A DNA stretch of 64,000 bases from Pseudomonas arsenicoxydans (GTDB lineage Bacteria > Pseudomonadota > Gammaproteobacteria > Pseudomonadales > Pseudomonadaceae), in contig NZ_LT629705.1 in NCBI RefSeq assembly GCF_900103875.1, positions 2,551,001-2,615,000 of the forward strand, read 5' to 3'. Positions 35,864 to 44,810 of this stretch are shown piece by piece. Every line of letters starts with the position of its first letter. Position 1 is the first letter of the stretch. The translations under genes were made by a program, and so were the position numbers. The notes below the pieces were generated by a model. That model was not told where the DNA came from, did no database searches, and was given only the letters and a program-made list of their open reading frames with translations.

Positions 35864-37081
35864 ATGTCTGTCACCGCCACTCCCGCCAGCCTCGCGCCGG
35901 ATCACCACGCCCAGTTCATTGACTTGTTGCAAACCAGCCTCGACCACAACGCCTTCATCAAACTGGTCTTGGCCAAGTACGTCGGCACCGAAGCTGATTT
36001 GCAGCGGCTGATCATCAAGCAGCTCACCGTCAAGGATCAGCCTTGCCTGTCCTTCGTCTACCGCTACAAGACCCGCGACATCACCAAGAACCTGCCGATT
36101 GTCGAGGGCGTGGCGACCATCGCCGCGTTGCTGCCGGCCTCGTTCAAAAATGCGCATTTACTCTCGCTGACGGATGAAGCCCAGCTCGAATACAGCAAAA
36201 AGGGCAAGTCTTCACTGTTCAAGAGCAAACCTCAGCAATTGCGTGAAGTGCCGTCCGCCGAGCATAACCGCGAGAAAAACCGCTTCCTCGACCTGAACCG
36301 TCCGTTCCTTGCCGACCTGGGCGTGACGAACAGCAAACACGAGCTGATCCCGGCGATGTCGCGCAAGTGGAAGCAGATCAACAAGTTCATCGAAGTCTTC
36401 AGCCATGCGCTGACCACTTCACCGCTGGCGTTGGACAAACCGGTGCAGGTGGCGGATTTCGGTTCGGGCAAGGGTTACCTGACGTTCGCGATTCACGACT
36501 ACCTGCGCAACACCTTGAACGCCGAAGCCGTGGTGACTGGCGTCGAGTTGCGCGAAGAAATGGTCAACCTGTGCAACGCTGCCGCGGCAAAGCTTGAGCA
36601 CCCGGGGCTGGTGTTCAAGTGCGGCGACGTACGCAGCGTGGCGCCGAGCGAGCTGGACGTGATGATTGCGCTGCACGCCTGCGACATCGCCACTGACTAT
36701 GCGATTCACACCGGTATTCGTTCCGGTGCTTCGATCATCATGTGCTCGCCGTGCTGCCACAAACAGATCCGCCTGCAAATCCAGAGCCCGGCGTTGCTCA
36801 AGCCAATGCTGCAATACGGTCTGCATTTGGGCCAGCAGGCAGAAATGGTCACCGACAGTTTGCGTGCGCTGTTCCTGGAAGCCTGTGGTTACGAGACCAA
36901 GGTGTTCGAGTTCATTTCACTGGACCACACCAACAAGAACAAAATGATCCTAGCGGTCAAACGCGCCGAGCCGGTAGATCCGACCCAGCTGTTGGTGAAG
37001 ATTCAGGAACTGAAGGATTTCTACCACATCAGCGAACATTGCCTCGAAACCCTACTGCGGGCCGACGGTTATCTGAGGTGA
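35864..37081 (+). CDS. SAM-dependent methyltransferase of the Methyltransf_32 / TRM13-like type
   Basis: Protein of 405 aa. The C-terminal half has a SAM-binding motif I (VADFGSGKGYLTFAI, about residues 201-215), an acidic motif II (TGVELREEMV), then ALHACDIATDYA and the cysteine motif MCSPCCHKQIR. This HACD/CPCCHK pair is found in Methyltransf_32 proteins related to METTL25 and the tRNA 2'-O-methyltransferase TRM13. The N-terminal ~180 residues contain YRYKTRDITKNL and look like a substrate-binding domain. RNA methylation is inferred, not shown. Monocistronic, followed by a REP-like hairpin. Confidence 0.8.
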   Translation: MSVTATPASLAPDHHAQFIDLLQTSLDHNAFIKLVLAKYVGTEADLQRLIIKQLTVKDQPCLSFVYRYKTRDITKNLPIVEGVATIAALLPASFKNAHLLSLTDEAQLEYSKKGKSSLFKSKPQQLREVPSAEHNREKNRFLDLNRPFLADLGVTNSKHELIPAMSRKWKQINKFIEVFSHALTTSPLALDKPVQVADFGSGKGYLTFAIHDYLRNTLNAEAVVTGVELREEMVNLCNAAAAKLEHPGLVFKCGDVRSVAPSELDVMIALHACDIATDYAIHTGIRSGASIIMCSPCCHKQIRLQIQSPALLKPMLQYGLHLGQQAEMVTDSLRALFLEACGYETKVFEFISLDHTNKNKMILAVKRAEPVDPTQLLVKIQELKDFYHISEHCLETLLRADGYLR

Positions 37082-37090
37082 TCCCGAAAA

Positions 37091-37158
37091 GATCGCAGCC
37101 TTCGGCAGCTCCTACAGGATGTACGTCATCCAATGTAGGAGCTGCCGAGGGCGATCTT
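37091..37158. repeat. REP-like inverted repeat (GCAGCTCCTACA family)
   Basis: GATCGC..CGGCAGCTCCTACA and TGTAGGAGCTGCCG..GCGATC face each other around about 24 bases, between two convergent genes. It belongs to a different Pseudomonas REP class than the GGGCAAGCCCGC type; a T-run follows, so it may terminate transcription. Confidence 0.75.
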
Positions 37159-37169
37159 TTGATCTTGCT

Positions 37170-38060
37170 TTACGCTGTGGCCACACGCGCTGGCTTGACT
37201 GCGGTCTTGCGCCCCAGCATCACCGTGACGATCACCCCGGCGGCAAACAGCCAGGTGATCGGCTCGATGTGTTCACCGAAGAACAACGCCGAAAAGGCGA
37301 TGGTGAAAAAAATCTGCAGCAACTGGATCTGACTGACCCTGGCGATGCCGCCCATCGCCAGCCCGGCATACCAGGCAAAGAACCCGATGAACTGTGAAAA
37401 CAGCGAGACGTAACCGAACGCCCACCAGGTCTTGGCCGAAATCGCGCCCTGATGTTGCAGCGCCAAATACACTACCGGTCCGATCAACAACGGCGTCGAC
37501 AACACCAGCGCCCAGCAGATCACCTGCCAGCCGCCCATCTCCTTGGCCAACCGGCCGCCCTCGGCGTACCCCAGGCCGCCCACGGCAATCGCCCCGAGCA
37601 TCAGCAAATCACCGGCCTGAATGCTGCCAGCCCCGCTGATCAACGCATAACCGAGCACCAACGCACTGCCCAGCGCGGCGCAGGCCCAGAAGGCTTTTGA
37701 CGGTCGTTCGTGGGACAACCACGCGGCGTACAGCGCGACGCACAGCGGTTGCAGGCCATTGACCAGCGCGCCGTGGGAGGCCGGCAAGGTTTGCATCGCC
37801 CAGGCTGACAACACCGGGAAGCCGAGGATCACGCCGGCGATTACCAGGGTCAGGCCTTTGACCTGTTTCCAGGTCGGCCACTTTTCCCGGCGCCACAGTA
37901 GCAACATCGCCGCCGGCACCGCCGCGAACAGCGCCCGGCCCAGGCCATTGAGCAGCGGATGGAGTTCCTGCACGACGATCCGCGTGAAGGGCAGGGTGAG
38001 GCTGAAGATCACAACGCCTAGCAGACCGAGGGCCATGCCGGTGTTTTCGCGCGAGGACAT
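37170..38060 (-). CDS. DMT-family transporter with two EamA domains
   Basis: Inner-membrane protein of 296 aa with about ten hydrophobic segments arranged as two EamA halves. Landmarks are GLLGVVIFSLTLPFTRIVV in the first half and VSLFSQFIGFFAWYAGLAMGG with QLLQIFFTIAFSALFFGE in the second. Members export amino acids and other metabolites; this one is of the RhaT/YdcZ-like group without a known substrate. It stands alone, divergent from the DJ-1 gene. Confidence 0.85.
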   Translation of the reverse strand: MSSRENTGMALGLLGVVIFSLTLPFTRIVVQELHPLLNGLGRALFAAVPAAMLLLWRREKWPTWKQVKGLTLVIAGVILGFPVLSAWAMQTLPASHGALVNGLQPLCVALYAAWLSHERPSKAFWACAALGSALVLGYALISGAGSIQAGDLLMLGAIAVGGLGYAEGGRLAKEMGGWQVICWALVLSTPLLIGPVVYLALQHQGAISAKTWWAFGYVSLFSQFIGFFAWYAGLAMGGIARVSQIQLLQIFFTIAFSALFFGEHIEPITWLFAAGVIVTVMLGRKTAVKPARVATA

Positions 38061-38167
38061 GATGGGGACCAGAATTCAGATGAAAGGAAGAGCCTCCATA
38101 TAGCCATAAACCGGGGGCGTTGCTCTGTTACAGCCAGGCGCAGATTTATCCGTACAGTTTGCGGCCG

Positions 38168-38236
38168 TCATCGCGGGCAAGCCCGCTCCCACATTGAAAT
38201 GCGTTCCGCTGTAGGAGTGAGCCTGCTCGCGATGAA
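38168..38236. repeat. REP pair, one copy diverged
   Basis: CATCGCGGGCAAGCCCGCTC at 38169 and the diverged partner TGTAGGAGTGAGCCTGCTCG at about 38210 lie upstream of the DJ-1 gene. Confidence 0.75.
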
Positions 38237-38334
38237 CGATAACTCGGTAGTAGCTGGTTATTACCCGACCCCGCAGATAAGGACTACCTTGAATACTCCT
38301 GCAGGCCCACGTATTTCCCAGAGGAGTTCTCCCC

Positions 38335-38916
38335 ATGGCTGCCAAGAAAATTCTGATGCTGGTCGGCGATTACGTCGAAGACTACGAAGTGATGGTGCCT
38401 TTCCAGGCGCTGCTGATGGTCGGCCACACGGTGCACGCCGTTTGCCCGGACAAATCCGCCGGCCAGACCGTGCGCACGGCCATCCATGACTTCGAAGGCG
38501 ACCAGACTTACAGCGAAAAACCCGGCCACCTGTTCGCCCTGAACTTCGATTTCGCCAAGGTCGCTGAAGGCGATTACGACGCGCTGCTGATCCCTGGCGG
38601 TCGTGCGCCGGAATACCTGCGCCTGAATGAAAAAGTCCTGGAGCTGGTTCGCGCGTTCGACAAGGCCGGCAAACCGATCGCCGCTGTGTGCCACGGCGCG
38701 CAATTGCTGGCGGCGGCCGGTGTTCTCGAAGGTCGTGAATGCAGCGCCTACCCGGCCTGCGCCCCAGAAGTCCGGCTGGCCGGCGGTACGTTCATCGATA
38801 TTCCGGTGACGGAAGGTCACGTTCAAGGCAATCTGGCCACCGCTCCGGCCTGGCCGGCCCACCCGAGCTGGCTCGCCGGTTTCCTCGGGTTGCTGGGCAC
38901 CAAAATCACGCTGTAA
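38335..38916 (+). CDS. DJ-1/PfpI-family protein
   Basis: Protein of 193 aa with the class I glutamine-amidotransferase-like fold. The nucleophile elbow is [10 protein letters not shown] with Cys119-His120, and Glu15 in GDYVEDYE fits the residue that contacts the cysteine. Such proteins act as glyoxalase III/deglycase-like or chaperone-like enzymes; here no activity can be read directly. AGGAG lies just before the ATG. A small RHH gene follows after 14 bases on the same strand. Confidence 0.85.
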   Translation: MAAKKILMLVGDYVEDYEVMVPFQALLMVGHTVHAVCPDKSAGQTVRTAIHDFEGDQTYSEKPGHLFALNFDFAKVAEGDYDALLIPGGRAPEYLRLNEKVLELVRAFDKAGKPIAAVCHGAQLLAAAGVLEGRECSAYPACAPEVRLAGGTFIDIPVTEGHVQGNLATAPAWPAHPSWLAGFLGLLGTKITL

Positions 38917-38930
38917 CGAGGGACGTTTCC

Positions 38931-39236
38931 ATGTGCGAGCTCTACGTCAAAGCCGATCCGATTCTCTACGAGTCGCGCTCCCGCTCGCTGCGCATCTGCG
39001 GGGTGGTCACCACCCTGCGCCTGGAAAATCAGTTCTGGGACATCCTCAGCGAAATCGCCGAGGTTGACGGCATGACCACCAACCAGTTGATCGCCAAGCT
39101 GTATGAAGAGGTGATGGACTACCGCGGCGAGGTGGTGAATTTTGCCTCGTTTCTGCGGGTGAGCTGTACTCGGTATCTGAGTCAGCGGCGGGTGCAGGCG
39201 CCGGAGTTGTCGGTGGTGCGCGCTGCGGTGAAATAA
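38931..39236 (+). CDS. Ribbon-helix-helix domain protein
   Basis: Small protein of 101 aa with an RHH_4-type domain: SRSLRICGVVTTLRLENQFWDIL (a beta strand then helix) and EVDGMTTNQLIAKLYEEVMD, then a C-terminal helix with FLRVSCTRYL. Proteins of this type bind DNA as dimers or interact with arylsulfate-utilisation genes in other bacteria. Co-transcription with the DJ-1 gene is likely from the 14-base spacing. Target unknown. Confidence 0.8.
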   Translation: MCELYVKADPILYESRSRSLRICGVVTTLRLENQFWDILSEIAEVDGMTTNQLIAKLYEEVMDYRGEVVNFASFLRVSCTRYLSQRRVQAPELSVVRAAVK

Positions 39237-39254
39237 CGCCGACCGTGTCGCCAC

Positions 39255-39329
39255 CATCGCGGGCAAGCCCGCTCCCACAGGGAATTTTCTTGCACCAATC
39301 CTCTGTGGGAGCGGGCTTGCCCGCGATGG
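39255..39329. repeat. REP pair
   Basis: CATCGCGGGCAAGCCCGCTC (39255 on) and GAGCGGGCTTGCCCGCGATG (ending 39329) flank about 30 bases, between the RHH gene and the YegP gene. Confidence 0.85.
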
Positions 39330-39408
39330 GGCCGGTACAGGCGACAGAAATCCCGGGCTGGTCTTTACTCTGAAGCGCATAGCCTCTCAATTGCCAAGGA
39401 GAACAAGC

Positions 39409-39753
39409 ATGTCCGGATGGTACGAAGTGAGCAAAAGCAGCAATGGTCAGTTCAAATTTGTGCTGAAAGCGGCCAACGCCGAAACCATTCTGACCAGCGA
39501 GCTGTACACCACCCGCAGCGCCGCCGACAAAGGGATTGCCTCGGTTCAGGCCAACAGCCCACTGGATGCGCGCTACGAGAAGAAAACCACCAAGGATGGC
39601 CATCCTTACTTCAATCTGCGGGCCGCCAACCACGAGATCATCGGCAACAGCGAGGCTTACTCTTCCGCAGCCGCGCTGGATAAGGGCATCGCCAGCGTCA
39701 AGGCCAACGGGCCGACCACCGTGATCAAGGACAAGACCTTGCCGGTGCTCTGA
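39409..39753 (+). CDS. YegP-family protein with two DUF1508 repeats
   Basis: Small protein of 114 aa made of two copies of the same ~50-residue unit: first SGWYEVSKSSNGQFKFVLKA..NAETILTSELY..KGIASVQANS, then YEKKTTKDGHPYFNLRAANHEIIGNSEAYSS..KGIASVKANG. YegP proteins form small beta-alpha domains; their function is not established. The ATG at 39409 follows AAGGAG. A compound repeat element follows the stop. Confidence 0.9.
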   Translation: MSGWYEVSKSSNGQFKFVLKAANAETILTSELYTTRSAADKGIASVQANSPLDARYEKKTTKDGHPYFNLRAANHEIIGNSEAYSSAAALDKGIASVKANGPTTVIKDKTLPVL

Positions 39754-39766
39754 ACACCTCCTTCGA

Positions 39767-39868
39767 GATCGTTCCCACGCTCTGCGTGGGAATGCCTCTG
39801 GGGACGCTCCGCGTCCAGTGACGCGGAGCGCCACGGGCTGTATTCCCACGCGGAGCGTGGGAACGATC
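39767..39868. repeat. 102-bp compound inverted repeat (GATCGTTCCCACGC family)
   Basis: GATCGTTCCCACGCTCTGCG at the left pairs with CGCGGAGCGTGGGAACGATC at the right with one G-U type change. The inner GACGCTCCGCGTC and GACGCGGAGCG modules match the copies at 5163 and 31035. It lies between convergent genes. Confidence 0.85.
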
Positions 39869-39869
39869 T

Positions 39870-40889
39870 TCAGACTTCGACGGGAACCGTAAGCTTCGGG
39901 CTGCCGAGCGCATGCGTCTTCGAATCAAAAAACCGCAACTCACTCCCGGTCCCCTCAAACACCTTCGCGTAATGCCGCTTCTGATGCTGGATGAACGCCT
40001 TGCTGCGCGGGTAGATCGAAATCGCGACGACCTTGGGTTTCGCTTGGCGCAGCGCATGGATGATGTGGCTGTCCTGCTCACCCAACGCATGACCAAACAG
40101 ACACAGCCCCTCACCATGACCCAGTAACTGGTCGTAGCAAAACGACAAATAGTCCGAGCTGCGAATGGTCTTGAGCTTGTCCTGCGCCGGCCCTTCATTC
40201 ACGAACAACGGCACGTCATCCAGGGTCTTGATCGTGTTGTTGATCGCAAAACTGCCCAGCAACGTGCCTTCGGTCGATATCAGTTTGCGCGCCGTGCCGT
40301 CCTGATTACGCACCAGGTGCAGGCCACCGTGCAGGTACAGCAAACGGGTTTGGTCGGTTGCTTTGGCGCTCAAATCAAAACCTGGCTCAGCGCCCTGGAA
40401 CAAATCAGTGATCGCCCCCGGCTGATGCTGGATCGCCCAGTAATTGAGCAAGTCGTAGTTGGTGGTGAACACCGTCCGATAGCTGCCCAGTTCCTGACTG
40501 ATCGTCGCCAGTGTCGAAGGCACCACCAGCCGCCACGGGATGTGCACCGCGTGGACGGTGTTGATCAGCGCTTCCTTGATCGCGTAATAGCGATTGCGCG
40601 GCGCGGCGGAGCTGACGGCCAGCGCCTTGTTGACCCGGCTGGTGGTTTTCAGAGCGCTCAGCACCTGTTCGAAACTGCGCGTCTGCAGGGCGTCGAACAC
40701 ACTCAGTTCGGACTGGCTCAGGGGTTTTTCTTCGACGGTGCGGGCATTTTCGAACAGCGAGTCGTAGCCGAAATCGTCCCACACCGCGCGGCTGGCGCCG
40801 TTGCCCACCAGCAAGCCGCTGATCGAGGCGGTGGTGCGCAAGGCGTTCCAGTCTTCAAGTTGGGCATCAACATCCTGGAAATCGGTCAT
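39870..40889 (-). CDS. SIR2-like protein (DUF4917 type)
   Basis: Protein of 339 aa with the pattern of the SIR2/Sir2-like NAD-binding fold: [12 protein letters not shown] (GNGAS at 29-33), [12 protein letters not shown] (TTNYD at 142-146), YLHGGLHL (186-192) and [16 protein letters not shown] near the end. This set fits the DUF4917 group of SIR2-like proteins as I recall it. In bacterial defence such domains often destroy NAD+. No partner gene (TIR, Argonaute, ATPase or NurA/HerA) is next to it. The ATG at 40889 is preferred over an in-frame TTG at 40898. Function unknown. Confidence 0.75.
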   Translation of the reverse strand: MTDFQDVDAQLEDWNALRTTASISGLLVGNGASRAVWDDFGYDSLFENARTVEEKPLSQSELSVFDALQTRSFEQVLSALKTTSRVNKALAVSSAAPRNRYYAIKEALINTVHAVHIPWRLVVPSTLATISQELGSYRTVFTTNYDLLNYWAIQHQPGAITDLFQGAEPGFDLSAKATDQTRLLYLHGGLHLVRNQDGTARKLISTEGTLLGSFAINNTIKTLDDVPLFVNEGPAQDKLKTIRSSDYLSFCYDQLLGHGEGLCLFGHALGEQDSHIIHALRQAKPKVVAISIYPRSKAFIQHQKRHYAKVFEGTGSELRFFDSKTHALGSPKLTVPVEV

Positions 40890-41044
40890 TGCGGTCAAAG
40901 TCTCAAGGCAAAAGGTCAGATGGGCGGCGACTTTATCACGACCAACCCTTGAGCCAGATCAAGTTACTGCGTGAGCGATGGGTCGATCCTGTGGGCATTC
41001 GCTGGATCGGCGCCACCGATTCGGCCCAGCCTGGAGAGTCGCTC

Positions 41045-42193
41045 ATGAGCAGCACGTTTTTCACCCCTGCCGTCAACATCATGGGCACTGGTTGCCTGGA
41101 CGAAGCCATGGTCGCCATCGGCAAGTACGGCTTTCGTAAAGCCCTGATTGTCACCGATGCCGGGCTGGCCAAGGCCGGCGTGGCGAAGATGATTGCCGAA
41201 AAACTGGCGATACTGGACATCGATTCGGTGATCTTCGACGGGGCCAAACCGAACCCGAGTATTGCCAACGTCGAACGCGGCCTGGGCCTGCTCAAGGAAA
41301 GTCGCTGCGATTTCGTGGTCTCGCTCGGTGGTGGTTCGCCGCACGACTGCGCCAAAGGCATCGCGTTGTGCGCGACCAACGGCGGGCAGATCCGCGATTA
41401 CGAAGGCGTCGATCAATCTCAAAAGCCGCAATTGCCGTTGATTGCCATCAACACCACCGCCGGCACAGCCAGTGAAATGACCCGTTTTTGCATCATCACC
41501 GACGAGTCGCGCCATGTGAAAATGGCCATCGTCGACCGTAACGTCACACCGCTGCTGTCGGTCAACGATCCGGCGCTGATGGTCGCCATGCCCAAAGGCC
41601 TGACAGCCGCCACCGGCATGGACGCCTTGACCCACGCCGTCGAAGCGTACGTGTCCACGGCTGCAAACCCGATCACCGATGCCTGCGCACTGAAAGCCAT
41701 CACCCTGATCAGCGACAACCTGCGCCTGGCCGTGCGCGATGGCAGCGATATGAATGCGCGGGAAAACATGGCCTACGCGCAGTTCCTTGCCGGCATGGCG
41801 TTCAACAACGCCTCCTTGGGTTATGTCCACGCGATGGCTCACCAACTGGGCGGGTTCTACGACTTGCCACACGGAGTGTGCAACGCGGTGCTGTTGCCCC
41901 ATGTGCAAAGTTTCAACGCGCTGGTCTGTGCTCCGCGCCTGACCGACGTCGCCCACGCAATGGGCGCCGATGTCCGTGGTCTCAGCCCGGAAGAGGGCGC
42001 TCAAGCAGCCATTGCGGCCATCCGCAGCCTGGCCGGGGACGTGGATATTCCCGCCGGTTTGCGTGAACTCGGTGCCCGGCTCAACGACATTCCGATGCTC
42101 GCCACCAATGCACTGAAAGACGCCTGTGGCCTGACCAATCCTCGAGTGGCGGATCAGCGCCAGATCGAGGAGATTTTCCGCAGCGCGTTCTAG
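41045..42193 (+). CDS. Iron-dependent alcohol dehydrogenase (YiaY/AdhB-like)
   Basis: NAD-dependent group III alcohol dehydrogenase of 382 aa. Typical sequences are [17 protein letters not shown] (nucleotide site), [14 protein letters not shown], and the metal-ligand region [14 protein letters not shown] with [20 protein letters not shown], giving the expected Asp and three His ligands. The ATG at 41045 gives the standard start [14 protein letters not shown]; the frame is open upstream but without a ribosome site. Oxidises or reduces small alcohols/aldehydes. Convergent with the MFS gene that overlaps its last four bases. Confidence 0.9.
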   Translation: MSSTFFTPAVNIMGTGCLDEAMVAIGKYGFRKALIVTDAGLAKAGVAKMIAEKLAILDIDSVIFDGAKPNPSIANVERGLGLLKESRCDFVVSLGGGSPHDCAKGIALCATNGGQIRDYEGVDQSQKPQLPLIAINTTAGTASEMTRFCIITDESRHVKMAIVDRNVTPLLSVNDPALMVAMPKGLTAATGMDALTHAVEAYVSTAANPITDACALKAITLISDNLRLAVRDGSDMNARENMAYAQFLAGMAFNNASLGYVHAMAHQLGGFYDLPHGVCNAVLLPHVQSFNALVCAPRLTDVAHAMGADVRGLSPEEGAQAAIAAIRSLAGDVDIPAGLRELGARLNDIPMLATNALKDACGLTNPRVADQRQIEEIFRSAF

Positions 42194-43356
42194 TCGGTTT
42201 GACGACCGGGCGCGAGCATCACGCAGAGCATCGCGCCCAATGCCAGCAAGGTGCAAAACAGGGACAGTGGCCACGCTTGCTGGCTGGCGATCAGGCTGGC
42301 AATCGCGCCAATGATGGCGGCCATCAGTTGGTGAATGAAACCGCTCAACGCCATCGCATAAGCCCCGCCGACCGGCGAGCCGTTGTTGGCCAGTGACAGG
42401 CTGATCGGGTAATTCAAAGACTGCCCGAACACTGCGACGCAGTATGGCAACCAGAACAGCAGCGCAATGGATGTACCCGCGATGCTCCCCAGCAACATCA
42501 CCGTGCTGCCGCCCAATACCAAGCCCACGCCCGCGGTCATCAGCCAGCGTTGGCCGGTACGAAGCACGAAGGCATTGACCCCCAACGCCCCCAGAAAATA
42601 CGCCGCGCTGATCGGCCAGCCCAACAGCCCGTATTCCACGGCGGACCAGTTGAAAGGGCCTTGCAGAATCAGCGGCGCCGCCGTATTGAACGCGACGATC
42701 ACGCCATATCCCAGGCCACCGGCGAGTGCCGGCAGCAGGAAAGCTCGGTTACGCAAGATGCGCCAGTAACTGGGCCAGGCGGACAATGGAATATTGTCCT
42801 CCGCCAGCAGCGCAAACCTGACACGCGCCACAATCATCGCCATCAACAGGCTCACGCCACCCAACAGATAGAAAATCGCCGGCCAACCCACTGCCACCTG
42901 GATGATCGACCCCAGGTACTGGCCGATGCCCAGCGCCACCACAAAGGAAATCGATATCCAGGACAGCGCCTTGGCCAGCAGGTCACCGCGAAAACTGTCG
43001 CGGATCAGTACCCGTGCCATGACCGAAATCCCGCTGGCACCAATCCCTTGGACCAGTCGCCACAACAGGAACGATTCAAGCGTCTGACTCAAGGGCAGGG
43101 CAAGGTTACCCAGCCCATAGATCCCGAGTGCGGCGAGCAACACAGGTTTGCGGCCAAGGCGCTGACCGAGGCTGCCCCAGAACAACATCGGCATTGCCAT
43201 GCCAATCAGGTACACCGCCAACCCCCAGGACACCTGCGAGGCATCGGCGGACAGATCCCGGGCAATCTCCGGCAGCGCCGGCAAGTAAATGCTCATGCCC
43301 AGTTGGGCAAGAAACACTGTGCTGCAGGTGACAAGAAGGGTGGTGCTGCTCTTCAT
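42190..43356 (-). CDS. MFS exporter, Bcr/CflA-like (partner of the oxoamine-synthase-like gene)
   Basis: Inner-membrane protein of 388 aa with 12 hydrophobic segments. The start [20 protein letters not shown] with [12 protein letters not shown], motif [15 protein letters not shown], and [20 protein letters not shown] fit drug-efflux MFS of the Bcr/CflA type. The ATG at 43356 follows AAGGAAG and lies 16 bases after the stop of the upstream PLP-enzyme gene, so both are one transcription unit. It probably exports the product of that enzyme. It overlaps the alcohol dehydrogenase gene tail to tail by four bases. Confidence 0.85.
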   Translation of the reverse strand: MKSSTTLLVTCSTVFLAQLGMSIYLPALPEIARDLSADASQVSWGLAVYLIGMAMPMLFWGSLGQRLGRKPVLLAALGIYGLGNLALPLSQTLESFLLWRLVQGIGASGISVMARVLIRDSFRGDLLAKALSWISISFVVALGIGQYLGSIIQVAVGWPAIFYLLGGVSLLMAMIVARVRFALLAEDNIPLSAWPSYWRILRNRAFLLPALAGGLGYGVIVAFNTAAPLILQGPFNWSAVEYGLLGWPISAAYFLGALGVNAFVLRTGQRWLMTAGVGLVLGGSTVMLLGSIAGTSIALLFWLPYCVAVFGQSLNYPISLSLANNGSPVGGAYAMALSGFIHQLMAAIIGAIASLIASQQAWPLSLFCTLLALGAMLCVMLAPGRQTD

Positions 43357-43372
43357 TGAGTCTTCCTTGGGT

Positions 43373-44608
43373 TTACTGGCCAATGTCCCTGGCGTGATTG
43401 CGTAAGAGCTCGGTGACGAGGTCGCAGAAGTGTCGGATCAACGTCGGTTCCATATCGGCGCGCAGCGTGATTCTGATAGCGGCCATGCCTTGTGCTACCA
43501 CCGGGAAGAAGACGGCCGAGGTAAAGAAACCGAGATTGGCCAGTTCGATGGCGATGCTGTTGGCCAGTGCTGCTTTACCGCAACGGATCAGTCGAATCGC
43601 CATGTTGCTGGCGTGTTGTTCGGTGCGTATGAGGCTGTCGAAGAGACGGATATTACCCTGAAGTTTTTCCTGCAACGCGGCAAATTCCGGTGTGCGATGA
43701 AGCTCGATGGAGGCTCTACCTGCACCGATCGCGGCGCTGTTGAGGCTTTGCGACCAGTTACTGGGGCCTCCATAACGCGCAATGAGTTTTCTTTGCTGCT
43801 CACTTCCCAGCATCACCAGTCCGCCGCTGGCGCCAAACGATTTGGCCAGTGATGCAACAACCAGGCAGTCATCATCCAGGACAGGCAGTCTGGGGCGCAC
43901 GAGACCGGCGCCAAAACGGCCTACGGCGGAGAGCGCGTGGGAATCGTCCAGATAGAGAAACAGCCCATAACGATCTTTCAGGTACAAAAGGCTGTCCATG
44001 TCCGTGACCCCGCCCATGCTGTAAGCCCCGTCGGCCACATAGGCGACTTTGGCGTGTTTTTTACACAGGTCTTCCAGGTAATCCATGTCGTTGTGCGGGC
44101 ATGTCAGGACTCGGGTTTCGTCCGCGCAAGCGGCTTTCAGGTGGTTCATCGAGTAATGCGCCAGTCTGTCGAACGCCATGACAGGCGGACGGTTTTGCGT
44201 GAACAAGCCGCTGGCCAGCAACGGAAGGATCCCGGCACTCGCTGCGCTACACGACAAAGTGCTCATGCAAGGGGCGCCGAACAACTCGGACAGCTCGGTT
44301 TCGAACTGCTCCAGGACCGCCAGTTTGCAGTGGTTCTTCGAATTGGCGATACGTAGTGTGCCGACTTCCCACAGTGTGTTCATGGCGCCGCCAAGCAGGG
44401 CGGGGTGATGGTCCAGTCCCAGATAAGAGGTGGTGGAGAAGTGATGAAACGCCCGTCCGTACTGGTCGACCATACGATTCGCGCTTTTGACCTCGACGTT
44501 TAGTCCCGCGACTTTTCCATTTTCCGCGGTTTCCCAGTCGTCATCGGCCAGCGAGACGATTTTTCGATAGTTGGTAAAGCTGTTTGCTGCGTGCGTTGTC
44601 TGGTTCAT
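43373..44608 (-). CDS. Alpha-oxoamine-synthase-like PLP enzyme (BioF/Kbl/CqsA superfamily)
   Basis: Protein of 411 aa of fold type I. The pattern is clear: FSTTSYLGLDHHPAL, DGAYSMGGVTDM, LYLDDSHALSAVGRFGAG (Asp and His that hold PLP), and ASLAKSFGASGG with the Schiff-base Lys. In standard AONS/KBL enzymes a Gly-rich GSGGSR..GN..H..LE region follows the start; here it reads GTLRIANSKNHCKLAVLE, so the acyl-CoA/amino acid site is changed. The enzyme should condense an acyl thioester with an amino acid and lose CO2. It starts at an ATG (44608) and is followed by an MFS exporter. GC is lower than around it. Substrates unknown; not the housekeeping bioF or kbl by context. Confidence 0.82.
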   Translation of the reverse strand: MNQTTHAANSFTNYRKIVSLADDDWETAENGKVAGLNVEVKSANRMVDQYGRAFHHFSTTSYLGLDHHPALLGGAMNTLWEVGTLRIANSKNHCKLAVLEQFETELSELFGAPCMSTLSCSAASAGILPLLASGLFTQNRPPVMAFDRLAHYSMNHLKAACADETRVLTCPHNDMDYLEDLCKKHAKVAYVADGAYSMGGVTDMDSLLYLKDRYGLFLYLDDSHALSAVGRFGAGLVRPRLPVLDDDCLVVASLAKSFGASGGLVMLGSEQQRKLIARYGGPSNWSQSLNSAAIGAGRASIELHRTPEFAALQEKLQGNIRLFDSLIRTEQHASNMAIRLIRCGKAALANSIAIELANLGFFTSAVFFPVVAQGMAAIRITLRADMEPTLIRHFCDLVTELLRNHARDIGQ

Positions 44609-44810
44609 GTGAATGGGTCTTTCCCTGAGCGGTGTAGCCGTCCATGTGTGTTTCCAGACTTTACAGAGTGTGGCGTGGGGTTTAAATCGGCTGTTTCCGG
44701 GATGGTTGAGTGTTACAAGAGATTTATGTGTAGGGCGATGGCGTGTGACGTTGTGGGCCAAAACCGGGCTATCCTGCCGCCTCAGTCGAACTGAAGTCAT
44801 CGAGCCCCCC

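Noticed and set aside
43373..44608. Housekeeping bioF (biotin) or kbl (threonine) identity for the PLP enzyme
   Set aside because: No bio or tdh genes are next to it, an exporter is, and the glycine-rich entry motif differs from both.
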